DNA from: Chitinophagales bacterium
Lineage (GTDB): Bacteria > Bacteroidota > Bacteroidia > Chitinophagales > JANQFB01
Assembly: GCA_028278085.1 (NCBI GenBank)
Contig: JANQFB010000403.1
Location: forward strand, 1-34,281
DNA: 34,281 nt
Reading direction: 5' to 3'
Part shown: one piece after another, positions 26,213 through 34,281 of the stretch
Layout: every line of letters begins with the position of its first letter
Position numbering within the stretch: position 1 is the stretch's first letter
Translations under genes and position numbers: made by a program
The notes under the pieces: generated by a model
Told to the model about the DNA's origin: nothing
What the model saw: the letters and a program-made list of their open reading frames with translations, nothing else
The model's database searches: none

Positions 26213-29041
26213 ATGAATACATCCTTAACCAAATTACTCGTTCTGGCAATCTTTCCTTTTATAGGTATTTGCCAAACAGGGAATGGAAATAAACCCTCTA
26301 ATAATCAGGCTTCATCCGGGGTGGTATTTCTTGAAAATGAAGGTCAGGTCATTAATACCCATGGCCTTGTGGCCAATGAAGTCAGGTATTTCAGTTTATT
26401 TGGAAATGTTACAACCTTTGTGTGTGATAATGCAATCAGCTATGTACTTACTAATATGCCGAAAGAATTGGAAGACCTCCCCGATACCCTGCAAAGAATC
26501 GATGTGTCATTTCAAAATGAAGCGCAGACAATAAGTACATTTGATCAAATAACTCCAAAGATGCCATTTCATGGAACATTTAATTTTATCAAATCCAGTG
26601 ATAATACCATGTGGCAAACACAACGAACCGGATATACAGGGTTATTTATACGGGAGGTGGTGCCGGGAATTGATGTTGATTTGAAAGGCAGTTCCAGAGC
26701 CATCCAATGTCATATTACATGTAAAAAAGGGATGGATGTAAGTACATTAACCATGAATATTACCGGTGCAAACAATGTACAGATAAATTCACAAGGGGCA
26801 CTGGTAATCGGTACACAATTCGGGAATATGGTTCAATCTGTCGGTCAGCCTCTATTTATTAATCCGGGGGGACAAAAAGTGGCTGCCCCTTTTGCGGTAA
26901 AATTCCTTCAAATAAGCAGTACTAAGATAGGTTTTCAAATTGTTGGTAAAAATCCTGGCAATCGACCATTTTTAATTCCCATAGGATTTCAAAACCAACC
27001 TATACTATCGCAATCGGCCATTGATGGTATAGAATGGAGTACGTTTTTTCCCGGAGAAAGAAATGAAGCTATGAATGATATTCAAGCTGATGATCTTAAT
27101 AACGTTTATTTAACGGGATTAACCAACAGTACATTTTTTCCTGTTACCGATGGCCTACTTATTCCTTATCAGGATACTTTGACAGGCGGTCTTGATGTAG
27201 TTGTCTCCAAGTTTGATGAAAACAATGTCCTTCAATGGATGACTTTTTTTGGAGGAATAAGAAGCGAAACAGGTCAGGCAATGACCTATACAGGCGATAA
27301 AAAGCTTTATATAACCGGCCAGACAGAAAGTAGCGATTTTCCCGTATTCAAACCACAACCCGGTGCTGCTTTTCAACAAACTTCATATGGTGCTCCCAAT
27401 GCGCTACAATCGGCATTTATAGCAAGATTTGATCCACAAACCGGTATTCCCGACTGGTCAACAGCTTTTGCGTATGGTAATGATATGGTGGGTACGGGCA
27501 TTGATTATGATAATGATAACAATGTTTATATCGGTGGTGTCGCTTCGTTGACAGTAAACACTTGTTTGGAACAATGCGGTGATAACCCGACCCAATGTTT
27601 CCCAGTATGTAATAACGCGGGATTTGATTATTATCAGGATTTTTGGGCACAAGGGGATGCTTTTTGTGTGGAGGGCCTTGCATCCGATGGATTTATAGCC
27701 GGATTTAATCCGGACGGAGCATTACAATACAGTTCTTTTTTCGGAGGAGGACAGGATGACATCATACGCGATTTGGTAATAGATAGACCCAATAATCTGC
27801 TGTATGTAACAGGTTTTACGGAAAGCGATGTTCCCTCTGACAATCCATGCGGTGTTGCCAGCTCAACATATCCGTCCGGATTTCCGTTATGTAATTCCGG
27901 CGCTAGTGCTTATTATGATGATGATTTTGACGGGGATTTTAATAGAAATTGCGGTTTTGGTGATATATCCAATGGTCAGGCGTTTCTTTCAAGAATTGAT
28001 CTTACGGACGGCTCCCTTGACTGGTCAACCTTTTTTGGTGGTAACAATGTAGATGTAGGTAACAGTATAGCCATTAATTCAAGTGGAGATGTGTACCTGG
28101 TTGGCTCCACCCAATCCTTTTATAATGGGTTCCCGCTCTGTGATGTTCCAAATAATAAGGGGTTTCCTGTTTGTCAAACGGGAAGCGAATACCATGAAAG
28201 CTTTAAGGGAATCAGAGATCATTATATTGCCCGGTTTTCTTCATCAGGAGAACTTCTGTGGTCGACGTATCTGGGGGGAGATAAGGATGAAACGGCCACA
28301 GAACTTACCGGTGATCCGTCAGTAGCCATCGATGCTAAAGATTTCGTTTATGTTACCGGAGCTACCAATTCCAATGGTAATACCTTTCCACTTGCCCGGC
28401 AAACAGGACTCTATTATCAATCCTCAAATGCAGATGGAGCCCTCCAATACGCGGATGCTTACATTGTGGCCTTTAATGAAGGGAACGAGCATATCTGGGG
28501 TACTTTATTTGGTGGCTCCGGTAAAAGAGTCAATGTCGACAACAGGGCTGATCACGGTATTCGGGCATTGGTTTCCCCAAATCAACACCTCTATATTGTC
28601 GGTACATCTGCCAGTAACAGGGATTTCCCGACAGATTGTATAGCTCCTGAGTTTTGTTACCGCCTTGCCACTATAGTAAGTGGAGAAAACCCAAATCAAC
28701 CGAGTACTGCCAGTGATCTTGATGGTTTTATCGCTAAATTTGATATTAGTAATATCGTAGGAGTTGAGCAAAGGGTTATTGAGCATACAGGGATAAAGGT
28801 CGCGGCATTTCCCATACCGGCTCAAGGTAATTTAAACATCTCCATAATACTTGAAAGCAGAGAGGAAATTACGCTAAAAATGATCAATGTACTCGGTCAG
28901 TCGGAGTGGATAAAAACAGTTACCCCACGAACCTTACATCATTTGGAACGTATAGATTGTCATAAATTTCCCAATGGATTGTATTTTCTTGAAGTTCAAC
29001 AAGGCAGTAGCATCGTGTCCCAAAAGTTGCTGTTACAATGA
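26213..29041 (+). CDS. SBBP-type beta-propeller protein with T9SS type A sorting tail
   Basis: A 942-residue exported protein from the ATG at 26213; the frame is open further upstream, but only this start gives a signal peptide (MNTSLTKLLVLAIFPFIGI). Region about 35-265, opening VVFLENEGQV, resembles the DUF7948 domain found before SBBP repeats. A propeller of SBBP repeats follows (about 275-845), with blades such as DWSTFFGGNNVDVGNSIAI. C-terminal residues about 862-942 form a type A sorting domain (AAFPIPAQGNLNIS, VLGQ, FPNGLYFLEV), so the protein should be exported by the T9SS and anchored or released. Cysteine-containing FP[LV]C inserts interrupt the blades. Its stop overlaps the next ATG (ATGA). 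Codon use is more AT-rich than in flanking genes. Biological role unknown. Confidence 0.88.
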   Translation: MNTSLTKLLVLAIFPFIGICQTGNGNKPSNNQASSGVVFLENEGQVINTHGLVANEVRYFSLFGNVTTFVCDNAISYVLTNMPKELEDLPDTLQRIDVSFQNEAQTISTFDQITPKMPFHGTFNFIKSSDNTMWQTQRTGYTGLFIREVVPGIDVDLKGSSRAIQCHITCKKGMDVSTLTMNITGANNVQINSQGALVIGTQFGNMVQSVGQPLFINPGGQKVAAPFAVKFLQISSTKIGFQIVGKNPGNRPFLIPIGFQNQPILSQSAIDGIEWSTFFPGERNEAMNDIQADDLNNVYLTGLTNSTFFPVTDGLLIPYQDTLTGGLDVVVSKFDENNVLQWMTFFGGIRSETGQAMTYTGDKKLYITGQTESSDFPVFKPQPGAAFQQTSYGAPNALQSAFIARFDPQTGIPDWSTAFAYGNDMVGTGIDYDNDNNVYIGGVASLTVNTCLEQCGDNPTQCFPVCNNAGFDYYQDFWAQGDAFCVEGLASDGFIAGFNPDGALQYSSFFGGGQDDIIRDLVIDRPNNLLYVTGFTESDVPSDNPCGVASSTYPSGFPLCNSGASAYYDDDFDGDFNRNCGFGDISNGQAFLSRIDLTDGSLDWSTFFGGNNVDVGNSIAINSSGDVYLVGSTQSFYNGFPLCDVPNNKGFPVCQTGSEYHESFKGIRDHYIARFSSSGELLWSTYLGGDKDETATELTGDPSVAIDAKDFVYVTGATNSNGNTFPLARQTGLYYQSSNADGALQYADAYIVAFNEGNEHIWGTLFGGSGKRVNVDNRADHGIRALVSPNQHLYIVGTSASNRDFPTDCIAPEFCYRLATIVSGENPNQPSTASDLDGFIAKFDISNIVGVEQRVIEHTGIKVAAFPIPAQGNLNISIILESREEITLKMINVLGQSEWIKTVTPRTLHHLERIDCHKFPNGLYFLEVQQGSSIVSQKLLLQ

Positions 29042-30456
29042 GTAAATTAAATATCATATCCGGCTGGTTTCTGCTAATGAGCTTCTTGGCTCTGCTCTCA
29101 ATCTCTTTAAGGGCACAATCTCAATGGCAACCGATACAGGGCCAGGTGTCGAATAAGGTATACTGTTTTTACACCGATACTATTGATTCAGTGCTTTATG
29201 TCGGAGGAATGTTTAAATATATTAACGGTATTGAATTAAATGGAATCGGCTATTGGGATGGTTCAGCCTGGAATGATATGGATAAAGGCCAACAAGACTG
29301 CACTTTAGCTTGTTCTGTCATTCTCAGTATTACCAAATACAACGGTCAGATTGTTGCCGGTGGTGAGTTTGACTCTATTGGTACCATTTCAGCCAACAGC
29401 ATTGCCAGTTGGGACGGATCGTTTTGGCATCCCTTAGCCGATGGTTTAAAAGACAGTGTTTTTATCAACGGGATGGTCTATGACATGGTTGTTCATAATA
29501 ATGAATTGTATGTAGCGGGTAACTTTGACAGTGCCGGCAGTATAAGATCGCCTAATATTACAAAATGGGATGGTTCAAAATGGGATTCTGTTGGGTTTCC
29601 AATTCCTGTTCATGCCATTGAATCCTATAATGGATCGATCTATTCCGGAACAAAGGGATTATGGCGGTACAATGGACTAGTCTGGGAGGAGGTAAAAGAT
29701 TCTAATTCGGTTGGTATTGGCGGTAATGTATACGCTTTAACGGTATACCAGGACATGCTTGTAGCCGGTGGATGGTTTCATACTTCTGGCGGCTCACCGG
29801 GAAATGATATTGCAGGCTGGGATGGTAATAATTGGAGCGATTTTAATCAGGGGATTGCTGCCGGATGTTCCTTTTTTGAGATCCCTATCAATGATCTCAT
29901 GGTTAAGGGGAGTACCCTTTATGCAGGTGGAAATTTCTCTTGTATTGGAAGTCAGACAGCTAATTGGGTGGCCAGGTGGAACGGTAATTCGTGGTGCGGT
30001 AGTCAAAGTACATTTGAAGTAACCTGGCCGGATCTACTAAGCGAAGGGATATATACCCTGGCCGAATATAAAGGAGGTTTGGTCATAGGTGGATTGTTTC
30101 ATACGATTGATGGAGGCGAGCCGGGTGGTCTTGCCATCCTGCCGGATAGGAACGACCTATGTAAACCCGTAGGAATAAGTGAATCCATGAGACCAATGGA
30201 AACAATACAGGTATACCCGAATCCTGCATCTTCTCTTTTATCCATTACATTACCATTATCCCATAAAGCAAATTCTTCAAAACGGTTAATAACCGTTTTC
30301 GATATTTTGGGAAACGAGCTACTCAACCAACGTATTTCTTCTCAAATTGAGGTTTATACGCTTCCCGTTGCATCTTTCAAATCAGGAACGTATTTTTTAA
30401 AAGTCTCTTCATATAATCGGCACTCTAGCGTAGTTAAGTTTTCCGTAATTCATTAA
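29038..30456 (+). CDS. Repeat beta-propeller protein with T9SS type A sorting tail
   Basis: A 472-residue exported protein with a signal peptide cleaved about LRA-QSQWQPI. Residues about 33-370 are repeats of the form LYVGG.F..I.....N.I..WDGS.W, each about 50 residues, predicted to form a beta-propeller unlike the SBBP type of the upstream gene. Residues about 388-472 are a type A sorting domain (VYPNPASSLLSITL, FDILGNELLNQ, SGTYFLKVSS). The start overlaps the stop of the upstream gene by 4 bases, so the two are translationally coupled and may act together on the cell surface. It shares the upstream gene's AT-rich composition. Function unknown. It converges with porQ over 82 bp with no visible terminator. 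Confidence 0.88.
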   Translation: MSKLNIISGWFLLMSFLALLSISLRAQSQWQPIQGQVSNKVYCFYTDTIDSVLYVGGMFKYINGIELNGIGYWDGSAWNDMDKGQQDCTLACSVILSITKYNGQIVAGGEFDSIGTISANSIASWDGSFWHPLADGLKDSVFINGMVYDMVVHNNELYVAGNFDSAGSIRSPNITKWDGSKWDSVGFPIPVHAIESYNGSIYSGTKGLWRYNGLVWEEVKDSNSVGIGGNVYALTVYQDMLVAGGWFHTSGGSPGNDIAGWDGNNWSDFNQGIAAGCSFFEIPINDLMVKGSTLYAGGNFSCIGSQTANWVARWNGNSWCGSQSTFEVTWPDLLSEGIYTLAEYKGGLVIGGLFHTIDGGEPGGLAILPDRNDLCKPVGISESMRPMETIQVYPNPASSLLSITLPLSHKANSSKRLITVFDILGNELLNQRISSQIEVYTLPVASFKSGTYFLKVSSYNRHSSVVKFSVIH

Positions 30457-30538
30457 CTAGTCAATCTTTTAATTGGGCATTTCTATAATTCTCCACAACT
30501 AAAGTCATCTAAATACCGGTTGATCGGAAAAACACAGC

Positions 30539-31651
30539 TTATCCCTCATCCTTAACTTTCACCTCCCGCTTCTTCCGGGTAAAACGGCTCAGATGGGTGG
30601 TCATAGAGAAATGATTGGTGGCGCCGGCTACGAAATAATGCGCCCGGCCATAGGTGATGTCGAATCCTTTGACTTTGATGCGCAAGCCACCGGAAAACCC
30701 TGAAATGCCTTTTTTGGTTTCGGTGGTCAACTCCATGCGGCGCAAATGATTGTAGCCTAACATGACGGTTATGTTTTTACCGATAAACAATTCCCCGCCA
30801 AAAATAAAGTGCCGGAAGATCTTGTCGACAATAAACTTCTTTTCCTTTTGGACGCTATCGGTCGATAAGGGATTCACTTCCACCACTTCGTCGGGATCGC
30901 TGTAGCGGATATCGAAGCGCTGCAGGTTATGCAGGATAACCGATAATCGAAGCGGCAGATGCTTCAGGCGCTGCGATATACCGGCCTGTATTTCAAAAGG
31001 CATCGGCTCCCGGTGATTGGGGGTGTAGGATTTAATTTGGCGGCCGATATTTTTCAGGACCAGGGAAGCGGTCAATCGCCGGGCCGTATCCAGGTAATGA
31101 ATCCCGGCATCGGCCAACACGCCGAAAGAAGTATAGGTATCCAGGAAGGAATGGACCGCCTTGATATTCCCGCCATAGCTATAAGGGCCGCGCTGGATAG
31201 CGCCGCCGAAATTCAAGGCATACTCTCCTGCCGTAAAATCGACGGTTTTTTCGCCATTGGCCAGGGCGCCTTGCATTTTGCCATAACTGGTATACTGGAT
31301 ACCGGCGCCCAATGTCGCCGGAAGGCTATCGGGCTTCCAGGCATATCCTGCATAGCCGTATTTCACACCTCCGAAATATAGGGCGGTGTTGAAAGAGATC
31401 CGGTCATGCATCTCCGGATTCAATAAGGCAGGGTTTTGGTAGGCCAGGGTGGGATCGTCGTCCCTGACCGTGATCAGATTACCGCCTACGGCCGTAACCC
31501 TGGCAGCAACCGGCAGATTGAGGAATTCATAGGTATTGTTACCGCCGATCTGCGCCACACCCGGTTCCGGACCGAAAAGGGTAACGATCAACACGAAAAT
31601 GCCAGTGAACCTGGCGCGAATCCCAATGGATATGTATTGCTGTACTCCCAA
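30539..31651 (-). CDS. porQ: T9SS protein PorQ
   Basis: A 370-residue outer-membrane beta-barrel protein of the FadL-like PorV/PorQ group; PorQ binds PorZ in the T9SS attachment complex. Family hallmarks: mature start about IGGNNTYEFLNLPVAARVTAVGG, then DPTLAYQNPALLNPE, and a barrel end GFDITYGRAHYFVAGATNHFS. No ATG is available; the best start is TTG at 31651, which gives a signal peptide ending GVAQ-IGG, so the exact start is uncertain. The natural end of the family is near NHFSMTTHLS; the charged tail RKKREVKVKDEG follows. The last codons overlap the right copy of a 37-bp direct repeat and seem to have been exchanged by an insertion. lon lies downstream on the same strand's upstream side. 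Confidence 0.9.
   Translation of the reverse strand: MGVQQYISIGIRARFTGIFVLIVTLFGPEPGVAQIGGNNTYEFLNLPVAARVTAVGGNLITVRDDDPTLAYQNPALLNPEMHDRISFNTALYFGGVKYGYAGYAWKPDSLPATLGAGIQYTSYGKMQGALANGEKTVDFTAGEYALNFGGAIQRGPYSYGGNIKAVHSFLDTYTSFGVLADAGIHYLDTARRLTASLVLKNIGRQIKSYTPNHREPMPFEIQAGISQRLKHLPLRLSVILHNLQRFDIRYSDPDEVVEVNPLSTDSVQKEKKFIVDKIFRHFIFGGELFIGKNITVMLGYNHLRRMELTTETKKGISGFSGGLRIKVKGFDITYGRAHYFVAGATNHFSMTTHLSRFTRKKREVKVKDEG
30564..30600 (+). repeat. 37-bp direct repeat, right copy (inside porQ 3' end)
   Basis: Matches 25985-26021 with a single G/A difference. It codes for THLSRFTRKKRE at the end of PorQ on the minus strand. Sequence on either side of the two copies is not alike, so the similarity has sharp limits. 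Confidence 0.85.
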
Positions 31652-31718
31652 GAAGCTTGAAGCGGCGATGGAATGGATCCAAAACCTGTTGTTGCTTTGA
31701 TAAACGTTGTAAAGCCTC

Positions 31719-31739
31719 GATTATTTTGCAAAAATAATC
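31719..31739. promoter_or_regulatory. Perfect 9-bp dyad overlapping the porQ -7 box
   Basis: GATTATTTT (31719-31727), GCA, AAAATAATC (31731-31739). On the minus strand it contains TATTTTTG (31736-31729), a TAnnTTTG box about 78 bp before the porQ start at 31651. The overlap suggests an operator or just an AT-rich hairpin; both readings are open. Confidence 0.35.
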
Positions 31740-31749
31740 AAATTATGCT

Positions 31750-31780
31750 ACCGGGGAGGTTGGCTTTGCCCCCACCCGGT
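31750..31780 (-). terminator. Possible lon terminator
   Basis: ACCGGG (31750-31755) pairs with CCCGGT (31775-31780), with partial pairing inward. On the minus strand it starts 17 nt after the lon stop and is followed by an AT-rich stretch without a clean T-run. Confidence 0.45.
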
Positions 31781-31796
31781 CAGATACGGGAATGCT

Positions 31797-34238
31797 TTAA
31801 TTCAGCTCAATGGAGTCGGGAGCCGGCGCCTTTTCCAGGGCCAGGTCGAGCACTTCATGCATCCGGTCAACATACCGGAAACTCAAGCCCTTCAGAAAAT
31901 CTGCGTTGATCTCATCGACGTCTTTCTTATTGGTCTTGCAGAGGATGATCTCTTTCATCCCGGCCCTTTTGGCTGCCAGGATCTTTTCCTTGATACCCCC
32001 GACCGGCAGCACTTTTCCCCGGAGGGTGATCTCCCCGGTCATGGCCAGGTAGGGTTTGACCTTTCTTTGGGTAAACAATGATGTCAGCGCCGTCAGCATA
32101 GTAATACCGGCAGAGGGCCCGTCTTTGGGAATGGCGCCCTCGGGCACATGAATATGGATATTCCAGTTCTTGAACAGGTCGGGATCGATGTTATAATCGC
32201 CGCTCTTCGACTTCAGAAAGCTCAGCGCCGTTGAGGCCGATTCTTTCATGACATCGCCCAGGTTCCCGGTGAGGGTCAGATTTCCTTTGCCCTTGCTCAG
32301 GCTCGATTCAATGAAAAGGATCTCTCCGCCGACACTTGTCCAGGCCAATCCAACGGCAACACCCGGGGGATTCTCTTCCTGGTAGATATCTTTGTCGAAC
32401 TTACCGGGGCCAAGGATCTTGACGATATCGGTCGTTTTAACCGAATGATTGTATTCCTCCTCCATGGCCACCATTTTGGCGATATAGCGCATCACCGAAG
32501 CGATCTGCCGGTCCAGTTCCCGCACCCCGGATTCACGGGTGTAATTTTCGATGATATGGTGGATCACCTTCTCGGTAAGCCGGATATCCTTCACCGTTAA
32601 ACCGTGGGCGCCCCGCTGCTTGGACAATAAATGCCTCTTAGCGATCTGTATTTTCTCTTCGGCAGAATAACCATTGATAAAGATCACTTCCATCCGGTCG
32701 CGTAAGGCCGGTTGTATGTCGGACAGGGAATTGGCCGTGGCGATAAACATGACCTTAGACAGGTCATACTCCAATTCCAGGTAATTATCATAAAAGGTAC
32801 TGTTTTGCTCGGGATCCAACACTTCCAGCAAAGCGGAAGAAGGATCGCCCCTGAAATCCGTGCCAACCTTATCGATCTCATCCAGGATAAAGACCGGGTT
32901 GGAGGCTTTGACTTTTTTCAGGGATTGGATAATTCGGCCGGGCATCGCACCGATATAGGTTTTCCGGTGCCCCCTGACTTCACTTTCATCATGCAAGCCA
33001 CCCAACGACATCCGGACATATTTCCGCTTCAGGGCCCTGGCCACGGATTTTCCCAGCGAGGTTTTTCCCACTCCCGGAGGGCCGACAAAGCAAAGGATCG
33101 GGGATTTCATGTCTCCTTTCAGCTTCAGGACCGCCAGGTATTCCAGGATCCGGTCTTTGATCTTGTCCAAACCGTAATGATCGTCATCCAACACTTTTTT
33201 CGCCCGCTTCAGGTCGAAGTTATCTTTGGTGAATTTATTCCACGGCAGGTCGAGCAGCAGTTCCAGGTAATTATAAACAACAGAGTATTCGGCGGCGGCC
33301 GGATTCATCCGCTGCAATTTATTCAGCTCTTTGTCAAAGACTTCTTTGATATGATCCCCCCACTTCATTTTAGCGGCCCGTTCTTCCAGGTCTCTGACTT
33401 CCTGGTCGATGGCGTCGCCACCCAATTCTTCCTGGATCGTTTTCATTTGCTGGTGCAGGAAAAAGTCACGCTGCTGCTTTTCGATATCCGTTCTGACTTT
33501 CGACTGGATCTGATCCTTCAACTGCAGCATTTGCAGTTCCTCATTCATATATTTCAGCACCTGACGGGCACGATCTTTCAACAGGTTGATCTCCAGGATG
33601 CCCTGCTTCTTGATCACATCGATATTCAGGTTGGAGGCGATGAAGTTGATCAGGAAGGAAGGGCTTTCTATATTCTTTAAGACAATCTTAGCTTCCGAAG
33701 GGATATTGGGCGCCAACTGAATGATCTGTGCAGCCGTATCTTTCATGGAACCGATCAAAGCTTTGAACTCCCGGTCTTTTTTAACTTCATTTTCTTCCAG
33801 TACGGTGATATCCGCTTTGAAGTAAGGCTCGGAAGTAATGATATCGTTGATCGTGATCCTCTTTTTACCCTGGATGATCGCAGTGGTCGTACCATCCGGC
33901 ATTTTCAGCATTTTAATGATCTTCGCGATGGTCCCCACCGTGTTCAGATCATCGGCCGTCGGATCTTCCACATTAGCATCTTTCTGTGCAGTTACCCCGA
34001 TGATCTTGTCTTTATGATGCGCATCTTTGATGAGCTTGATCGATTTATCCCGGCCAACCGTGATCGGAATGACCACTCCCGGAAACAAAACCGTATTTTT
34101 TAAGGGGAGAATAGGAATGATATCGTCATAAGAGGTTTTTACGGATTCATCGTCTTCTTCAACAGAGATCAGCGGCAAAAATTCCACATCCTCATCCGTA
34201 AAATCATCCATTAAAGGCTCAAACATATCTTTAAACAT
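31797..34238 (-). CDS. lon: ATP-dependent protease Lon
   Basis: An 813-residue cytoplasmic AAA+ serine protease that degrades misfolded and regulatory proteins. Domains: an acidic N-terminal extension (about 1-38), LonN substrate-binding domain (about 40-240), helical linker, AAA+ module with Walker [10 protein letters not shown] (386-394) and Walker B FILDEIDK (450-457), and the LonP protease domain with the Ser-Lys dyad Ser709 (PKDGPSAG) and Lys752 (GGIKEK), 43 residues apart as in E. coli Lon. Full length for the family. The ATG at 34238 is used; no Shine-Dalgarno sequence precedes it, and only 43 bp of upstream DNA is in the window. Lies upstream of porQ on the same strand with a 145-bp gap. 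Confidence 0.97.
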   Translation of the reverse strand: MFKDMFEPLMDDFTDEDVEFLPLISVEEDDESVKTSYDDIIPILPLKNTVLFPGVVIPITVGRDKSIKLIKDAHHKDKIIGVTAQKDANVEDPTADDLNTVGTIAKIIKMLKMPDGTTTAIIQGKKRITINDIITSEPYFKADITVLEENEVKKDREFKALIGSMKDTAAQIIQLAPNIPSEAKIVLKNIESPSFLINFIASNLNIDVIKKQGILEINLLKDRARQVLKYMNEELQMLQLKDQIQSKVRTDIEKQQRDFFLHQQMKTIQEELGGDAIDQEVRDLEERAAKMKWGDHIKEVFDKELNKLQRMNPAAAEYSVVYNYLELLLDLPWNKFTKDNFDLKRAKKVLDDDHYGLDKIKDRILEYLAVLKLKGDMKSPILCFVGPPGVGKTSLGKSVARALKRKYVRMSLGGLHDESEVRGHRKTYIGAMPGRIIQSLKKVKASNPVFILDEIDKVGTDFRGDPSSALLEVLDPEQNSTFYDNYLELEYDLSKVMFIATANSLSDIQPALRDRMEVIFINGYSAEEKIQIAKRHLLSKQRGAHGLTVKDIRLTEKVIHHIIENYTRESGVRELDRQIASVMRYIAKMVAMEEEYNHSVKTTDIVKILGPGKFDKDIYQEENPPGVAVGLAWTSVGGEILFIESSLSKGKGNLTLTGNLGDVMKESASTALSFLKSKSGDYNIDPDLFKNWNIHIHVPEGAIPKDGPSAGITMLTALTSLFTQRKVKPYLAMTGEITLRGKVLPVGGIKEKILAAKRAGMKEIILCKTNKKDVDEINADFLKGLSFRYVDRMHEVLDLALEKAPAPDSIELN

Positions 34239-34281
34239 AAATGGTATTTTTTGTAATGATCCCCGTCAAAATGACAGGAAG

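Larger units (their letters stand above)
25985..30600. mobile_element. Putative cassette of T9SS cargo genes inserted at the porQ 3' end
   Basis: The block between two 37-bp direct repeats (unit length 4579 bp) holds just two overlapping cargo genes. Their base composition is more AT-rich than the neighbours: counted lines inside give 22-30 G+C of 60, against 33 of 60 at 12001-12060. The right repeat is the porQ 3' end; the left repeat runs in frame to another stop, as expected if the ancestral porQ ended there and the incoming DNA supplied a new end. No integrase, transposase or terminal inverted repeats were seen, so the mechanism is unknown. Confidence 0.45.

Noticed and set aside
25966-26232. 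88-residue minus-strand frame ending THLSRFTRKKREAAPEG
   Set aside because: Only the last part resembles PorQ; the rest is AT-rich and runs over the start of the plus-strand SBBP gene. Better read as the left repeat with a leftover porQ end than as a gene.
32712-33680. 322-codon plus-strand frame
   Set aside because: Entirely antisense to lon, whose motifs are intact; no recognisable domain. A shadow frame.

Overview
The window looks like a chromosomal segment from a Bacteroidetes (Bacteroidota) bacterium, most likely of the Saprospiria/Lewinella type. This rests on the gene content: type IX secretion system (T9SS) parts (PorQ, PorP/SprF, PorE-like OmpA lipoproteins), cargo with both T9SS sorting-tail classes (type A and type B/CHU_C), a type III glutamine synthetase, a DUF4369-TlpA lipoprotein, and repeated TAnnTTTG -7 promoter boxes in place of Shine-Dalgarno-rich leaders. 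No rRNA, tRNA, CRISPR array or transposase gene was seen.

Layout. 1-11 kb: the 3' part of alaS (cut by the window edge), a TlpA-like thioredoxin lipoprotein, a large hairpin repeat, purM, a PorE-like TPR/PD40/CRD/OmpA lipoprotein, glutamine synthetase III, and a polytopic membrane protein of unknown function. 11-18.2 kb: purL, a second TPR/PD40/CRD/OmpA protein, rplS (ribosomal protein L19), a small lipoprotein, an S1/P1 nuclease and a YdeI-like protein. 18.2-25.6 kb (minus strand): a two-gene unit made of an 1848-residue subtilase/PKD/LamG/FG-GAP/Ig-like protein with a type B sorting tail, followed 11 bp later by a PorP/SprF barrel fused to CRD and OmpA domains. 26-30.6 kb: a relatively AT-rich block with two overlapping type A T9SS cargo genes (an SBBP propeller and a second propeller protein), flanked by a 37-bp direct repeat taken from the 3' end of porQ. 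30.5-34.2 kb: porQ and lon.

How the genes fit together. Housekeeping functions (translation, purine synthesis, nitrogen assimilation, proteolysis) alternate with cell-envelope and T9SS functions. The OmpA-domain proteins probably tie outer-membrane T9SS parts to peptidoglycan. The PorP-OmpA fusion beside the type B cargo protein is probably its dedicated partner, combining barrel and wall anchor in one chain. The 26-30.6 kb block looks like a cassette that entered at the 3' end of porQ and replaced its last codons, which is the most interesting structural observation here. Functions come from motif recognition by eye; no database search was run.
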